Source: Ananas comosus
Taxonomy: Eukaryota > Streptophyta > Magnoliopsida > Poales > Bromeliaceae
Length of the DNA stretch: 64,000 bases
Assembly (NCBI RefSeq): GCF_001540865.1
Contig: NC_033640.1
Span: 6,562,037 to 6,626,036 of the forward strand
Direction: 5' to 3'
Positions 39,201 through 53,600 of the stretch are shown here, one piece after another. The stretch's first letter is position 1; the number at the start of each line of letters is the position of its first letter. A program made the translations under genes and the position numbers. The notes under the pieces are model-generated. The model was not told the origin of the DNA. It ran no database searches and worked only from the letters and a program-made list of their open reading frames with translations.

Positions 39201-42200
39201 GCAGCTTTCCAGTATAGTTTATTTTTTAGGATGAGGGTAAATCATTTACTTAGATATTTGTTAGGCTAAAGTTTTTAAATACTAAAGATGCTTTCTTGGT
39301 GGCAGCAAGTTATGGATTAGGATTTGGGTAGATTAAAAGGTTTGGAATCGTCCTCTTTTCCCTTAACTGAACCCGAGATAGACTATCCTCTCCCTCTACT
39401 CTTTCTTCTTATATATGTGTGTGTGGGGGTGGGGGGTGCATGGGTGTTTTTCTCTTCTTTTCTTTTCTCCTTACAGAGCTCTATTACCAAGGTGATACAA
39501 TATCGTCCTCCTGTAGTATTGCTTTTGTATTGTTGCATTAATTGATATCACAGACATCCAGACATTCGGTGGAGGCCTATCCTCTTCTTCCATTCTACAT
39601 GAGGGACCTCTTAAGTTGAAGAATTTGCCAGTTAATATTGATAGCTATGCTAATTATGTAAAAGCATACTTGGTAAACAAGTTGCAGCTCGAACTGGAGC
39701 CAAATTGAACGCCATATCATACTGTGTTTTCTTGTTTTGATAGAGGTAGAACTTAAATATTGCTGCACAGTTCCTTTTCAAATGAAATACATGTTAAACC
39801 CATTGATGCAACATGGTTGATGTAGCACGAGCCTGTATTGTGCTTACTAGTAAGTCTTTGACGGCAAAGAGGAGTATGCAGTGTTGATCCAAAAAAGATG
39901 CTTCTAGTTTCTTCCTTGAAAGACTGATTGATCCGTTCCAGATCGATAACACAAATGTGTCGAACATCATTAAGAGCTGCCGAGCAAGGATTTAAGTGCC
40001 GTGGTATGGGGCCGTGCCGAAAACTTGTCTGCACGGTACGGCACAGTGCGTGCCAGGCCTTGCCGATGCGTGCCGGTCACAAAAATTCATGTGTGCCGAC
40101 ACATAATAGTATGAAATTTTCATTTTCTTTAGCAACAAAATATTCTAACTGTTTATTATGTATTTTTATCAAATCTTTTGCACTTTATTTAGAAAATTAC
40201 AAACTAATTTAAAGAATAGAGGGTTTTGAGCTGTCTTATCAGCACGGAGGCTGTATTGTGCTGATATCTTGTTGGCACGATACGACACGGTAGATACGGC
40301 CCGTACCGATGGGCACTTAAATCATTGCCGTCGAGTCTCCTTTAGCTGGACGGAGGGATGATTCTCTCTGACCAACCATTTGAGTGAGGGATTGCATTGG
40401 ACTGTCATTGGACCTGAAATAGGATGAGCAGATACTGAGAGCGATATTGGTACAAGATCCCATGTTGCAAAAGCGAGTTGATGTAGGCCAAGCAGGTCTC
40501 ATTTGGATCGGGTTGGAATCAAGTCTTTGCTTGATTTTATTAATTTTTGTTATTTGTTGGTTACCTCATTGTTGGGATTGTTTACTTTTATGATAAAGTA
40601 CGAATTAGTTATTTTATTTGAGAAGTTGTTAGCTATCTTTATGACTAAAAATCTCTTAGTTAAAGATTTGTTAGTCTAGAATAAATTGCCCACATAACTC
40701 TTTCGTTGGCAGGTTATGGATTATTAAAATTGATTTTGTTGGTTAAAGGTTTTGGAAGTGTCTTCTTTCCTTCATGGTTGGCCTGAGGCCAAACAGTGTC
40801 TTCTTCTCCTTTTAGTCTTCGTCATTTTCCTATCCTTTGCCTCTTTTCGTCCTATGGTGTTGTCAAGCTACAGCACCATGGTTAGTGCCGCCTTTTACGG
40901 TAGCATATACTAACTACAATTAAATGCTTAAAAAGAAGCTGTTACCCTATGAGGTTTTTTTGTCTAGGTGCTAATTCAATTTTAAAAGCAATTGAAGATA
41001 GTGAACCTCTAGAGTCTAGATCAAGTTTTATGTCCTAACTAGCCCATTAATATTGTTGTGAGATCCATTGATTTTACCTAAATTACTAATCTTGTTATCT
41101 CAGTTCTTATGTAGCCAACTATTCTTTTGCCATCTTTCGATATGAGAAAGTAATGACTTCAAGTTGTATGTCTTACATTATGCCTTGCTCTATTGCTAAA
41201 TGCAATCCAAGTGGAGTAGTGAAGACTTTCTATTTATCATACATTAGGTCCTTTGTGACATACGAGAAGTGGTGATGATTTCCTATTTATCATACATTGG
41301 GTCCTTTGTAGCATCTTATGGCCTTAATCTTACTTGATTGCTGCTCACGCTCTTAGGGCATGTTTGTTGCACCAAAACTTGACTTTGGGTTGAAGTGGAC
41401 TTTGGGTTAAAGTGGAGTTCGGTGAAAACTATTACTTCCCTGCTGTTTGTTTCGTAGTTATGGAAGTGAAGTTTCCTCAATTCTGCTATTTGTTTGATAA
41501 GAAGTGTATGCTGTAAAACTATAATTTATGTATAAATAATAAATAATTTAATAAATAAAAATAATATAATTATATTTTTATATAATTAAAATTTAATTTA
41601 AAACAACTAACTTTTTTTTATACATAAATTATAGTAATACAACAATAAAATTATAAAATAAAAAATATTAATATTTAATTAATCAATTTTTATCATATTT
41701 TAATTGTACAAACTAAATAGAGAGTAATTAGTACTGTAATTAAATATATTTAATATAACTATCTTTTCCTAATATATTTTTTTTTATTTTTTCTTCACCT
41801 TTTTTCACCGTAATTGACTTCGGCCCACGCCAAACAACGAAAGTGATCGTTTATGACGAAAACAACTTCTTCTCTCTCCACTTCCACCCCACTTCCACCC
41901 AAACAAACATGCACTTAGAGGATGGCAATGGCAAGGTTGCACGTAGGAGATGCCAGTTTGCAAAGTCTTATGTTAACACCACCACTTTTCAACTTTTTGC
42001 TCTACCTATATCTAGTATCTCCTCTCTTAATCTCTTTGTGTTTATGTTTATACAAAGAAAAATTTATTCGTAAGATAATTATTTCACATTGTTTGCCTAT
42101 CCAATTATTATACAATAAAAAATTTTTATTTATTTTTATATATAACTAGTTGCCTAATCTATATGAAAAATCAAGCTGGAGTTTGATCTTGAATTGATAC

Positions 42201-45200
42201 ATTCTAACCTCTATTTTGACATAGTTGCTCCTTTTTGACAATTCATTTTGTGGCTGCTTGATGTACTAGATAATAATTGAAAACACAAAATTAGGTTCGT
42301 AGGAATTTCAAGTACTCTATACCATATTTTATGGTTTCGCTTGTTAATTTGGATGCTCCAAAATAAAAAGGTAACTTGATAGGACGAAGACTGCCATCCT
42401 CCCCACACACACAATGTTAGAGATTAAGAGAGGGAGGGAGGGAGAGAGGGAGAGAGAGGGGGGGAGGGAGAGAAGAATTTGTTCGAAAGTACTTTCCACT
42501 ATTTAGGCTGAGATCATCACACCTGATCTAATTTCAAGAATTGTATCATTTAATTTTATGGCTTTTTCATTTCATACTTTTAGGCTTTCATTTCACACTT
42601 TTAGGCTGTCATTTCACACCACTTGATCATCACCCCTGATCTAATTTCAAGAATTGTATCATTTAATTTTATGGCTTTTCATTTTACACTTTTAGGCTTT
42701 CATTTCACACCACTTGATCACAAGGTAGATAATGGTGTGAAAATACTAGAGACTTCAAATACTCTAGATCAGGTTTTGTGGTGTCGAATATTGGTTTAGA
42801 TGCCCCATTGGTTCAAATGCTTGTCAAAAGCGAAGTGGAAGTATGAATAAAAATTAAGCACGAGTAATTAAACATAAGAAAGTATGCCTAACATAATGTA
42901 AACCGTCACTGATCATATTTTTTAACCACGAGTGTACTCATATTGTCTAGTATTGTTAAGCCTATTTCATTCAAGTTACTATTTCTAGTGTGCCGGCTAA
43001 GGCTATACATTCGGTCACTGATATTTGAATGAAGTCATACAGAGGATCTGTTTATTGTCTATGGAAAACTGACTTTTTGTATAGGCATATTGTACATAAG
43101 AATCTAAAGTGAAACATTAACTTTTTCAATTGAGATAGTAAATGAGAAAATAGTGTATATCCAAGGCCGTGCACTTGTTCTACAGAAGGATGCAAAAGTA
43201 TTGCACACTCCCTTTTCTTTTAAGATAAAATACAGAAAACTCCCATATAAATACCCTTTTTTGCACTTTACCCCCCTGTCTTTAATAATCTTTATTTTTC
43301 CCCCTTAAAATTTAGAGTTGTAGTACTTAACTCAGCACTATTATAATTTCGTCACTATTCCGTGCATAAATTGCATGGTACTATCGAGAAACTTATTGAG
43401 ATAGCCCCAGTGATTAAGCGCCTAGGCGCTAGGCTCAATGGCCAGCGCCTAGGAAGCCCCTAGGCGCGCGCCTAGGGCAAGGCCCAAGGCGCAAGAAAGG
43501 CGCGCCTAATATATATTTGATCCTACTGGGTTTGGATCTAAAATAATATGCTTTAATGGGTTTGGATCCTATATTTATTGGTCTAATGGGTTTAAAACAT
43601 GTAAAATAAACCCAAAACCAATCTAATCTAAAGTTCTAAACCCTAAACATCTATCCGCTCCATCTCTCTCTCGCCGAGTCCGCTCCCCCTCCTCTCTGAG
43701 TCCGCTCCCTCTCCCTCTCTCCGCTCGGACCGATCCTCTCTCCCGCTCGTACATCACCTTCGGTTGCCTCCGGCTATCCCTCTCTGCTTCTTCAACTCAA
43801 CTCGCCTCTCCCTTTATATTAAGGCGCGCTTTTTTAATCGCTGCTTTCACATGATCATGATGCTTTTTTAATGATTTTTGGCTTGAAACTTTAAACTTTT
43901 ATGCATATTACTTTTTATGATCTTGTGCTTATAATTATATGGCTTTCACATCAAAATTTTCTATATGTTTGTGAATTAATAGTTATCTTTATGTTGGCCT
44001 TTATTTGGAGATAAAAAAGGTAATTTGTTCTTTACTTTTATCTATGTTATTTTCTTTTTCAAAATTATCATATATGTTGTTTGGCTTGTTTTCTTTTCTT
44101 AATTTTTTTCCTTTTGGAAACGTAATTATTTGGGTAATTATAGAATATTTATTGTGATAATATGATTTTATAGAGTATATTTAGTGCTACTTAATAATTA
44201 TTAGAAAGTATAGTAAGACACTTCTTGGTTATTTACTTATTTCAAAATTCTATGAAAGTGTGCGCTTGACCTCTCTTGGGCGCGCGCCTGCGCCTTGCGC
44301 CTTGCGCCTAGGTTCCAACAGCCCTGTGCGCCTAGGTGCGCCTTGGGCTTTTTTAAGCACTGGATACCCCTTATATCTTTAAAAATGGTACGCATGCATA
44401 TGAATCTTATATTTTCTTTCAAATTTGGTAACTTTATGAATGAGATCGTCGACTATTTACTAATTAACTTTCCTTTTTCATCATTTTTACGGCTAATAGG
44501 AGTATATTAGTCATTACTCAGTTGTGCAACATAATTTATGCACAAAATAGTGACGAAATTGTAACAGTGCTTAGTTAAGTGCCATAACGCTAAATTTTAA
44601 GGTAGCCAAATAGAGGTTTTAAAAGACAAGAGGGTTAAATGCAAAAGCGGATATTTATAGGATGTTTTCTGTATTTTAGCCTTTCTTTTATGTTCCATGC
44701 TGGACAAATTCTCATAATTGGATTTGAGAATGATTTCCCTTTATCCATGGAGCAAGTTGGTTGTTGTAAATTCATAATGTTTATGTTTTCATCCATTTCT
44801 TTTTATGATGTTTGTACAATGTGACTAGCTAATTTCTTATCTATTTGTTTAAAATTTTGGGCCATAGTCTGTACTTGCATTTTATCAATTGAAGAAGTTG
44901 TCATTTAGACAGCATTTCTGACCTCTATCTTTATTTCTTATGATGTATCCATCACATACAAGTTAATAGCTGAAAACTCCTTAACAAGTACCTTAAAATC
45001 ATCATTTCAGGGGCCTGTTTCTGGTTTCTTAAGTGTCTTGAGAACACTCATTTCGTCATTTATTGCATCCTATGAGATTTCTCAGCAGGTAATTTTTGTC
45101 TTGTTAACGTGGAATTAAAGGTTTTTTCAATTTCTTTTCTACTTTTCTCTGATAATGTATCAGCAACACATATGGGAAATGTATTGACTGATTGCATGCT

Positions 45201-47650
45201 TTTCACCCACCGCAGGCTGAAGATGATTCTCTGAACATGATTTTAGACATCTTATGCAAAATTTATGATGGCGAGGTCTGGATATGTGATATTTCCACTA
45301 TTTTTTAAGAATATATGTGACAGCTACTAGATTTAATTTCTTTTGTTCTTTTTTTTTTTTTTAAATGATTCAGGAGTCACTTTCTGTACAGTTTTGGGAC
45401 AAGGAAAGCTTTGTTGATTCTCCAATTCGATCTGTTCTTTACATGTTAGAGAAAGAGTATCCATTGCGACTAATTGAGTTTATTCGCTTTCTATCTGCTG
45501 TTTGTGGCGGAGCTTGGTCCGCACAATGTGTGTATGTGACCTTCTTTCTCTTTACTAACATTTTTTGTGTTGGCCTTTCTGTCTGATTTGTGTACTTGTG
45601 TGCAAACTCTAACAACATGCAATTGTTTGGAAGCTATGGTGGTGGAGGAAGCTACTCGTTCTCATGGGAAAAGATGGGTTCTAGTGTTCTGCTTTCTTAC
45701 ATGATCGACCTTACGTCTGCTAGTTTATTATGCATTTAAGTCAACTGTGAAATGAGGTTTTGCTGATCGCCACTGTTTAGTGTTGTTGCCCAAGCATGTT
45801 TTAATCCAGTTTGATTTGTCGTTTTCGCTTCCATTTTCTTTGTATTGAAGTCCAGAAGTTTCAATTTTGATGGATTGGTAGTCTTTTATTTCCTTGAAAA
45901 ATTCAATGGAAATTTCTCAAAAAATATAATGATGATCAATTTAGAAATTCAAATTCCACATGATTTGCTATATCCTTGTTATTATTATGTAGTTTGGTTT
46001 GTAAAACTCTGAAATTTTCATGGATATCTATAGAGGATAAAATGTAAGGGTTATAAGTAATAATAGTTATAGTTTATTTTATTTTGAAATGCTTCTATCC
46101 AGTTTTCGTAAGGACTATTAGATGTAAATTACAGGCCATTTTCTTTCTACAATTTTTCCAGTGTTAGTCATGGTTTTTCATTATTTTACTCTTACAAAAT
46201 GAAATCCCACTATTCTTTTCTTGAAATTTCACATGTTTCACAAACTGGATGATTTGGTATGCGTACATCTAGTCTTAGCTGTAGAATGACTGAATGTCTT
46301 CTTTCCATGTGTGTGTGTGCGCGGGTATATATATATGAGTCCGGCTACTATACTCTTATCAATACGATCGCCTTCGTACTACACCTTAGCACCTAGGCGC
46401 GAGGCGCGAATCTTAGCGCCTCAGGGAGTGAGGCGTGCGCCTCAGACGCACTTCGTGATATTTACGTTTAATATGTCTACGGTTTGGGTTTTCGGATTTT
46501 GAGTTTTTTCAATATATTCTAAAATGTTAAGAAATTTGTTTTAAAAAACTCCTAATTTAGTCGCTTTCCTTTTTCTCTTGATCGTTCTCTCTTCCACCCC
46601 CCAATGGCAATAAGTAGCAGCGGCAAGAAGCAAGAAGCAAGAAGCAGTAACAAGCACTTTTAAGTTGAAAGTTGAAACATAATTTTTTTATTTTTAGGCT
46701 GAGAATATTTATGCATGCGGTTTCTTTACTTTTCTATAGTTATTTTGTTTTTGTATAGCTATTTTAGAATTTTTTAACATAAAACATCCATCTAAAATAG
46801 GCTTGTTAAGAGTGTTTTATTTTTATTAGATATGCGTCTCACCTTCTTGAGGCGCGTGCCTTGCGGTGCGCCTCGCGCCTAGGCTCCCCCTCCTTCAGCG
46901 TGTTGAGGCATCAACTGGTTGTCTATATATAATTAAAAAGGAAAAAATTTCACTTTCCATACATATTTAGGAGAATGTATGAATAGAAGGGAAACTAAGG
47001 TGGACTCTATGGCTGCTATTGGATCAATAGTGTTAAGGTGTTGAGGTATTCTGCATGAGTATGCAAGAAAGAAGGCATTTAGGTTTTCTGTATGTATTTC
47101 AAATGTACAAATTAAAGTGCTGTTGCTGCTTTGTATGTAGCAGCATGTACTATGCTGGCGGTTTGTCAACATGGTATAATAATTGTGCCGGGATATTCTC
47201 GTGGGACGCAAGGTTCCGTTAGATCTGCCGCAACACATGCTACAGTAGTTTCATGTTGAAGTCTGCTGCCGAGTACCTTGCCAAGCCTGGACTGATATTG
47301 GGGATGCTGGTTTATTTAAATTTTGGGTAACACATACTTGTGAAATTTCATCTCGGCTTATAGGGTAGATGGCCTTCAAGCTGAATATTGTGGTAGTTTC
47401 TTACATTTGCAAAAATAAAATATAAAAAACAAGCTAAAAAATTTAACAGAAGAAAAGAGAAATGCAAAGTAATGGTAAATGTGTTTGACCGAAAGTAGAG
47501 TCCGTGCCAAACTTATTGCGTCCAAAGTCCAAACCTTCCAGAATGGTGTTTCTTGGCAATCCTTGTGTTAGTGCTGCAAATGTTGGCTGTAGTAGCGACC
47601 ATGTTGCATGGTTGATGTAAACTGTTAAAGAATTTTACATGTTACCTACC

Positions 47651-47699
<49 letters not shown>

Positions 47700-50600
47700 A
47701 TGGCAGTATGATTATTAATTCTTTGTTTGGTTCTCTTTCATTACCTAGGAATCATCTTTAGTAAAACTAATATGATCATGTGAACTACACACTAAGTTTG
47801 CAAGATATCACATGAAATATGTGACCAGTAGAGTTGAAGTTATTATATTTTCTTTTTGCTATGTTGCTTTCAGATCTGCTTACCGCTAACTTGCTTGCAG
47901 TTACAATTACCTAGAGAACATGAGTGGGATAACAACGTTGTATGAGATACCTGGTCGTGCTGGTGTTGCGAACAACTATGACCTTATAGAGATTCATTAC
48001 CAAATAGGTGTTCCTGGTATTGAAGGCTATGTACTTCCAACTGGTACTTGTGGTTATATATTAAAACTTATTGATGACAATGTTGCATTGGTTCGCTGGA
48101 AGGTAAATGACCTTAAAGTTTCTGATTTCTTTTAAAGTCAGCTACAGTAGATGTTAAGCTTTTTCTTTGTGGTTGATATGTTAACTTTGTTCGAAGCAAT
48201 AATTCAATTTCACTGAGATTGGTTTGTTGCAAGGTTTGTACTCATGTTATTGAGTATAAAAAATTCTATACTTATGTTATTGAGTATAAAAAAAATTCTA
48301 TATGCATACTATTATACCAGTGTTTTGTCTCCTCCATTTTTAGATCCATATCTAAATGATTGTCTACTGTTTGCTTTATAATGTTTTACGAGTCTTTAGC
48401 TCCTTTTCTAGGACAAGGTTTAATAACTATATTCTTATAGCATTATGGAAGTCATTTAGTCATGGTACAGAAGTATTGCTGTTTCTTCTGACTGTCTAGT
48501 TTTTTGTGATACTTAATTAGTATGCTTATATATAAGACTGCAGATTTGTTACGTCATATTGCTGCTTAATGCACCTACATTGTATCAGTTTTCATATAAC
48601 GATGATTGTATGAACGAAGGAAGAGCATTGGAAGAGTATTTACACTGTTACGGATGAAACCAATAAGTAGCACTAAATTCAAATATCATTATTGTTTGTC
48701 AACCTCTTCATCAAATCCTGTATATTTGTGTATTTCGTCAATATAGTTTGGGTGAAGGCTGTGAACTAGGTTGCTAGTTTTCTATAAAAGTGCTGAGAAG
48801 ATGAATATTGGTTTGTTAAGCTGATGTCTTGAATGATGCAAAATTCCTTGCCCAGACATTATTTGAAGAAATCTTTGAACTGTTTCATTGACCTAGAAAC
48901 CCACTTGTCGGATGCAAAATTCCTTGCCAAGGCATTATTTGAAGAAATCTTTGAACTATTCCATTGATTTAGAAGTCCACTTGTCGGCTAGATTAATTTG
49001 TCGTATTGCCTTAAGACTGAACGAGTAAATTTTAGTGTACATAGTACAGTTCTGACTCAATCTCGATTGGAGATAAATTGAAACTTAAGTTCACAAATTG
49101 TGATGATTTATTTTCTTTAATTATATTTATTTGAATTTTAGCAATAAGTTATGGGTACAATTTACTTTGATTTATGATTTTATTCATAATTTTGTTCGCT
49201 AGCATCTTTTCTAGATATATTCTAACAAAATTGTTCCCCTCTAGTGTCCACATTCTGGAGTTTTTCTTTTACTCCTCATTTTGGCACATGGGCTCCATTC
49301 ATTCAATTATGAAGAAGTTTATTATATTGTTAATTTGCTTTACCGGATGATATCTGGAAACAAGGTAGTCGTGTTTTTTTGATTCCTCAGCTTTTTGCAT
49401 TTTTCTGTCTTTTACTTTTTAGTGACGCCATGTCAACTTTGTATACTAAGGAGAAATAGAGAAAAGTATAAATAATGTATAATTTCATTTGGAAGTTTAT
49501 ATTTTAGTAGCTTGTGAATGAGCATTAGTTTCTTTGTCAGGTACTTTCGTATTTACATTTTTTGTCAGTTTCACATGTAAGCCACTGCTGCATGCATGTT
49601 TTTTTTTATATTTTATGCTCATTAAGTGGTCCATTTGCCTACAATGTTGGATGCATCATACGATGTATATTTGCTGAGGTCCTTGATATTTGTAGAATGT
49701 AGTTGATAGAAAAATGTTTCTTGACTTCCTTTTTACCAGCTTTTAGTGCGCCAGGAAGCGCCATTTCAATAATATTTTAGTTCTTCTTATATGTCTTGCT
49801 TTTCTGGAGTGGATTTTGCCCCTATCTAGCCAGCTAGATCTTCTGCAAAAGGGAGCTGTTTGAGGATACCTGTTGTAAGAAGCCCTAAAAGATTTTTCAA
49901 CCTCAAAATAACTTCTCACTGGTGCTAGAAAGAGATGGTTCATACTGGGGCTTTACAACCAGGATTGACTAGTTTTTGAAAAATTGATTCTTAATTTAAT
50001 TTGAGCTTTTGATATTTGGGCCTTGTTGGGTATTGTTGCAATTTTTTTGCTTGTTTTAAAATGCAAATTCTGCGTAATAGAGCGTATTGTCACGGGTCAA
50101 TCGTTGGGGCTCGACCGTGACGCTCTTGGGGGCCACATTTGGTAGTCATTGAGTTGACGAAGCTATGGAGTTGTGGAGTTGAAGCGTTCCGTTAGGTTGG
50201 AGTCGCTGTCAAGTCTACGGAGGCAATTCTCTAGCAATGGCCCATGCCATGGCAAGGATTTTGGTACCGCATGCGGGGTTTCAAAACGTACCCCTCGGTG
50301 GGCACCTTTGTACCCCCGGGGTGCCAAAGGGCTGGATGTCTTGCATGGTATATAGGAGGAGGGGTGGACACTGCGTAGAGTAGCCCCGACTCCCCCGCCG
50401 ACTCATAGGATATGTGTCGTCCCTTGGCTAGCGGAGTAGCCAAGCCTAGTGTTTCGTGTGACTGTACAACGGATGGTTGAAGGGTCACGGGCCTAGGGCA
50501 ATGTCAGAGACAGAGGTCGACGACATTGTGGAGCGGGAAGCACCCGGGAGGCTTTGCTCCTAGGTTCGCGTGCACTACCTTATGCCGTCTCGGATCTCTG

Positions 50601-53600
50601 TGAGGGAGCGCGCGAGCGGATGAGGGTTAGTTTTGCGACGGATGGCCCGCCGTAGAGGGCAAGGCTCGCGAAGGCAAGTGTGCTGAGCGGGGATTCGCAG
50701 GGCGCGGTGCCTGCGAAGGCTTAAGGAGATGGATCTCTGTAGGATCGCCAAAGGGAGGCACGTCGAAGGAGACTCGCGAGGCGCGTAGGTCTTGGAGACT
50801 CGAGAGGGGCGAAACCCAGTGAGGCAAACAGTATCGGTATCCGTATGGTGAACCTTGAGGGACTGGACAATTGGTGTGCGACCAGGTGTGGTCGAGCCAT
50901 GGAGGGGGGTCAGATGGGTTGCGACGCGGAGCGAGACCGGCTCGTTTGTATGGGGCCTTATGTGGCGAAACTATGAGAACCGAGGGCGCGGAGTGCCATG
51001 GCAATGCGAGGTCGTGGGGACAGTCGAAGAGCACGGTGTGGGCTTGTTGGCTTCCTTGCCAGGAGCGTTGTGGGCACGTGTGCCGTACGGGTCGCATGCG
51101 AAGCACGGATGTGCGGAGCATGGGCGTGCGGGGTGTCGCGCGGGTCGCTGGTGTTGGAAGACAGACGAGCTTGTGGCGCACACTTGGGTGGCTGCTTTGA
51201 CGTGGGTCTTTGGACTGAGCGAGCAGGCCGCGCGTAGGCGGTATGGCTGTGGATGCTGTCAGGCGCATGAGGCACAACAGTGGAGAAAGTGACCTAGATT
51301 GGTGGCCAGCCTCAGTATTGGGGTTGCTCGTTGGGGAACTCGTGGAGTCCGACGAGGGGTTCGAATGCAGGTGATTGGTTGAGCTGTCAATCTCGCGCAG
51401 GAGCAAGCTTGGCAAATGATTGGATTTGTATTCCGCTGTTAAGTTTGGAAGACTTGTCCGTGTTAGGATGTGGGGAAGGCTTGCCCATCTTCGAGCAGGA
51501 AGGGGGCGCCGCACGGGCTTTACGAAGAAAAAAGTTATGTTCGTGACAGTATGCTTCAAATTGGTCCTTTGCATTGGCAACAAAAAAACAAAAACTATGG
51601 CCTCATCCAATCTTGTTACAATTTTTTTTTTGTTAATTAATTAGTTTATTTGTTTTTTTGTTCTCGCTCCAATTTTTATTAATTTTTTTTAAAGCAGATG
51701 CCTCTGGCATAGGACAGGGTTGCATCGCAAGCTACCTAATGATGACGTGAGTAGGAAAGTCCATCCATGGCATATCCAACCACTAATAATTTTCATTTAT
51801 AAAATCACAAAACCGCAACGATACCAAACATGATCTAGTAGTAATTTTTGTCACTTTTTTTGTGTGTGTGAAGAAGATGCCTTTCTGGTTGGGTTGGGTT
51901 GAGAGCTAGGCAATGATGACAAGAGTTGGAAAGGTTGCTTACTGGCTCATGCTACTGCATAAAATATTCATTTATTAAAATAAAAGAAACAGCAAGAACA
52001 AGCCTTAGCAAACTAACGACAAATAAAAGGATGCTCAAACTTCTATATCTTCTGGACATTAGCAGTGAAGTGCAATATGAAGGATATATTTTTATGGACA
52101 AATTACTTTGTATAATTGGTTGTCAACATTTGCTTATTTATTTGTAATTGTCAATCACGACTTGCACAAAAGTATTTTTTTTTTTTTTTTTTTTCTCTTT
52201 TTAAGACTAGATTATACTNAGTATTTTTTTTTTTTTTTTCTGTTTTGTTTTTCTCAGTGCATCGCATTTGACCTTTTATAAACAAGAAGTTACTAATATG
52301 CATGTATAACAACATTTGCATTCTTATTTGCGGTAAAACCGTAAAAGTGAACTTTTACTTATTCTACTTGTAATCCTTTTTACTTCTTGCTTTGCTGATT
52401 GCATGTGTAACTGAAAATATTTTGTATGTCATCGTCGAAATGATTGAATTATTCCTTTTTCTCTCAAAATCATTGTAGGCATTGTGCTTTTCTTTGTTGC
52501 ATGCTGACAAGTCATTACGTGTTCGAGCTTCTAAAGAGAGTGGGCAAATCGAAGAGGATGTTAGGTTAGAAAAGCACAACAAATTTTCCTTAAAAGTGGA
52601 ATGTTTTCTCGTACTTGACATTAATTTTTATTTTTTTATCAGGATTGATGTAGTTAATGTTTTCTGCACTTCAATATTCAAGTTAATCCAAGATGTCAGC
52701 AATGCCAGTATAGTGGCCACTTCGTTCAACATATTATCGGAAATGATTAAGTGGTAAGCTTTCATTTTTGGAGTAAATTGTTTGTATTGATCTTCTGTTT
52801 GTTTTCTATAGTGAGTAATAGCAATTGGCTTGTTTTCTTAAAGCTCTTTGCACATGTAGCTGTGCTTCGTTCTTTTAATTGCATTCTAATTGTGCTAACT
52901 TTTGTATTTCAAGTTTCATCTTCGAGTATAACTTTTACTTTTTATAACTAGATGAACGATCAAAGGGTAAACAATAGTTAATTAATATTTGATATGATCA
53001 GATGAATGATCATAGAGCAAGCAAGTGCGAGTCCCCAAACCCAAGGTTTTAAGCAAGGTTTTAAGCAAGGTTTAAAGTGACGTGGCACGGGGGGCGTGCC
53101 GTTATGTCCCTGGCACGGTACGGCACAGGAACGCTTGCGTGCCGACACGTGGCACGCTTGCGTGCCGATAGATACGCATGACTTCTTACTGGCACGCTTT
53201 GGCACAGACTTATTTTAGTTTTTTTGGTTCCAATAAACTCTAATAATATTATTTTGAAAGATTTAAACAAAATAATTATGAATATTTACTATATATACCA
53301 AGGATTCAAGTGCCGGCCGTGCCGCACCGTGCCGGTGCGGCACGTACCATGCCACCAAGAAGGGGTACGGTACATGGGGGGTCTCGGACCCCCCTTCCGT
53401 GCCGCGGCACGCGGGGCTGTGCCGCATGAGACAGAGCGGCACGGCGATGCGTGCCGCGGCATAGTGCCGTGCCGGCACTGTGCAACTTTTTTTTTTTTGC
53501 TTTTTTTTGTTTTTTTTGTTTTCTTTTTATTTTTNNNNNNNNNNNNNNNNNNNNNNNNNCGATTTTGTTTCCCAATTGCTCAAAAATTTCACGGTCCTGA

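Larger units (their letters stand above)
35658..45010 (+). other. Intron 9 of NUP188
   Basis: The intron contains a 38-base T run (36231-36268), a long gypsy-like LTR on the minus strand (about 36270-39100), an 80-bp tandem duplication, a small GGCACG element (39985-40327), a MITE (41356-41914), a purine microsatellite, a 113-bp tandem duplication and a GCGCC element (43408-44362). The stretches 35658-36230, 39270-39976, 40336-41352 and 42730-43399 show nothing else I can name. Confidence 0.8.
45532..47900 (+). other. Intron 12 of NUP188
   Basis: Contains a GCC-rich element copy (46383-46888) and a (CT)n microsatellite (47652-47697). The rest (45532-46382 and 46889-47651) is AT-rich intron sequence with nothing recognised. 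Confidence 0.8.

Noticed and set aside
40317..40502. Minus-strand open frame as a host gene fragment
   Set aside because: Short, begins inside a transposon end, and I recognise no family.
50627..51610. 327-residue open frame on the minus strand, the longest in the window
   Set aside because: It lies wholly antisense in a GC-rich LTR-like element, runs past its end, has no recognisable domain and an odd Pro/Ser/Thr/His-rich composition. Several overlapping frames are equally open, a composition effect.
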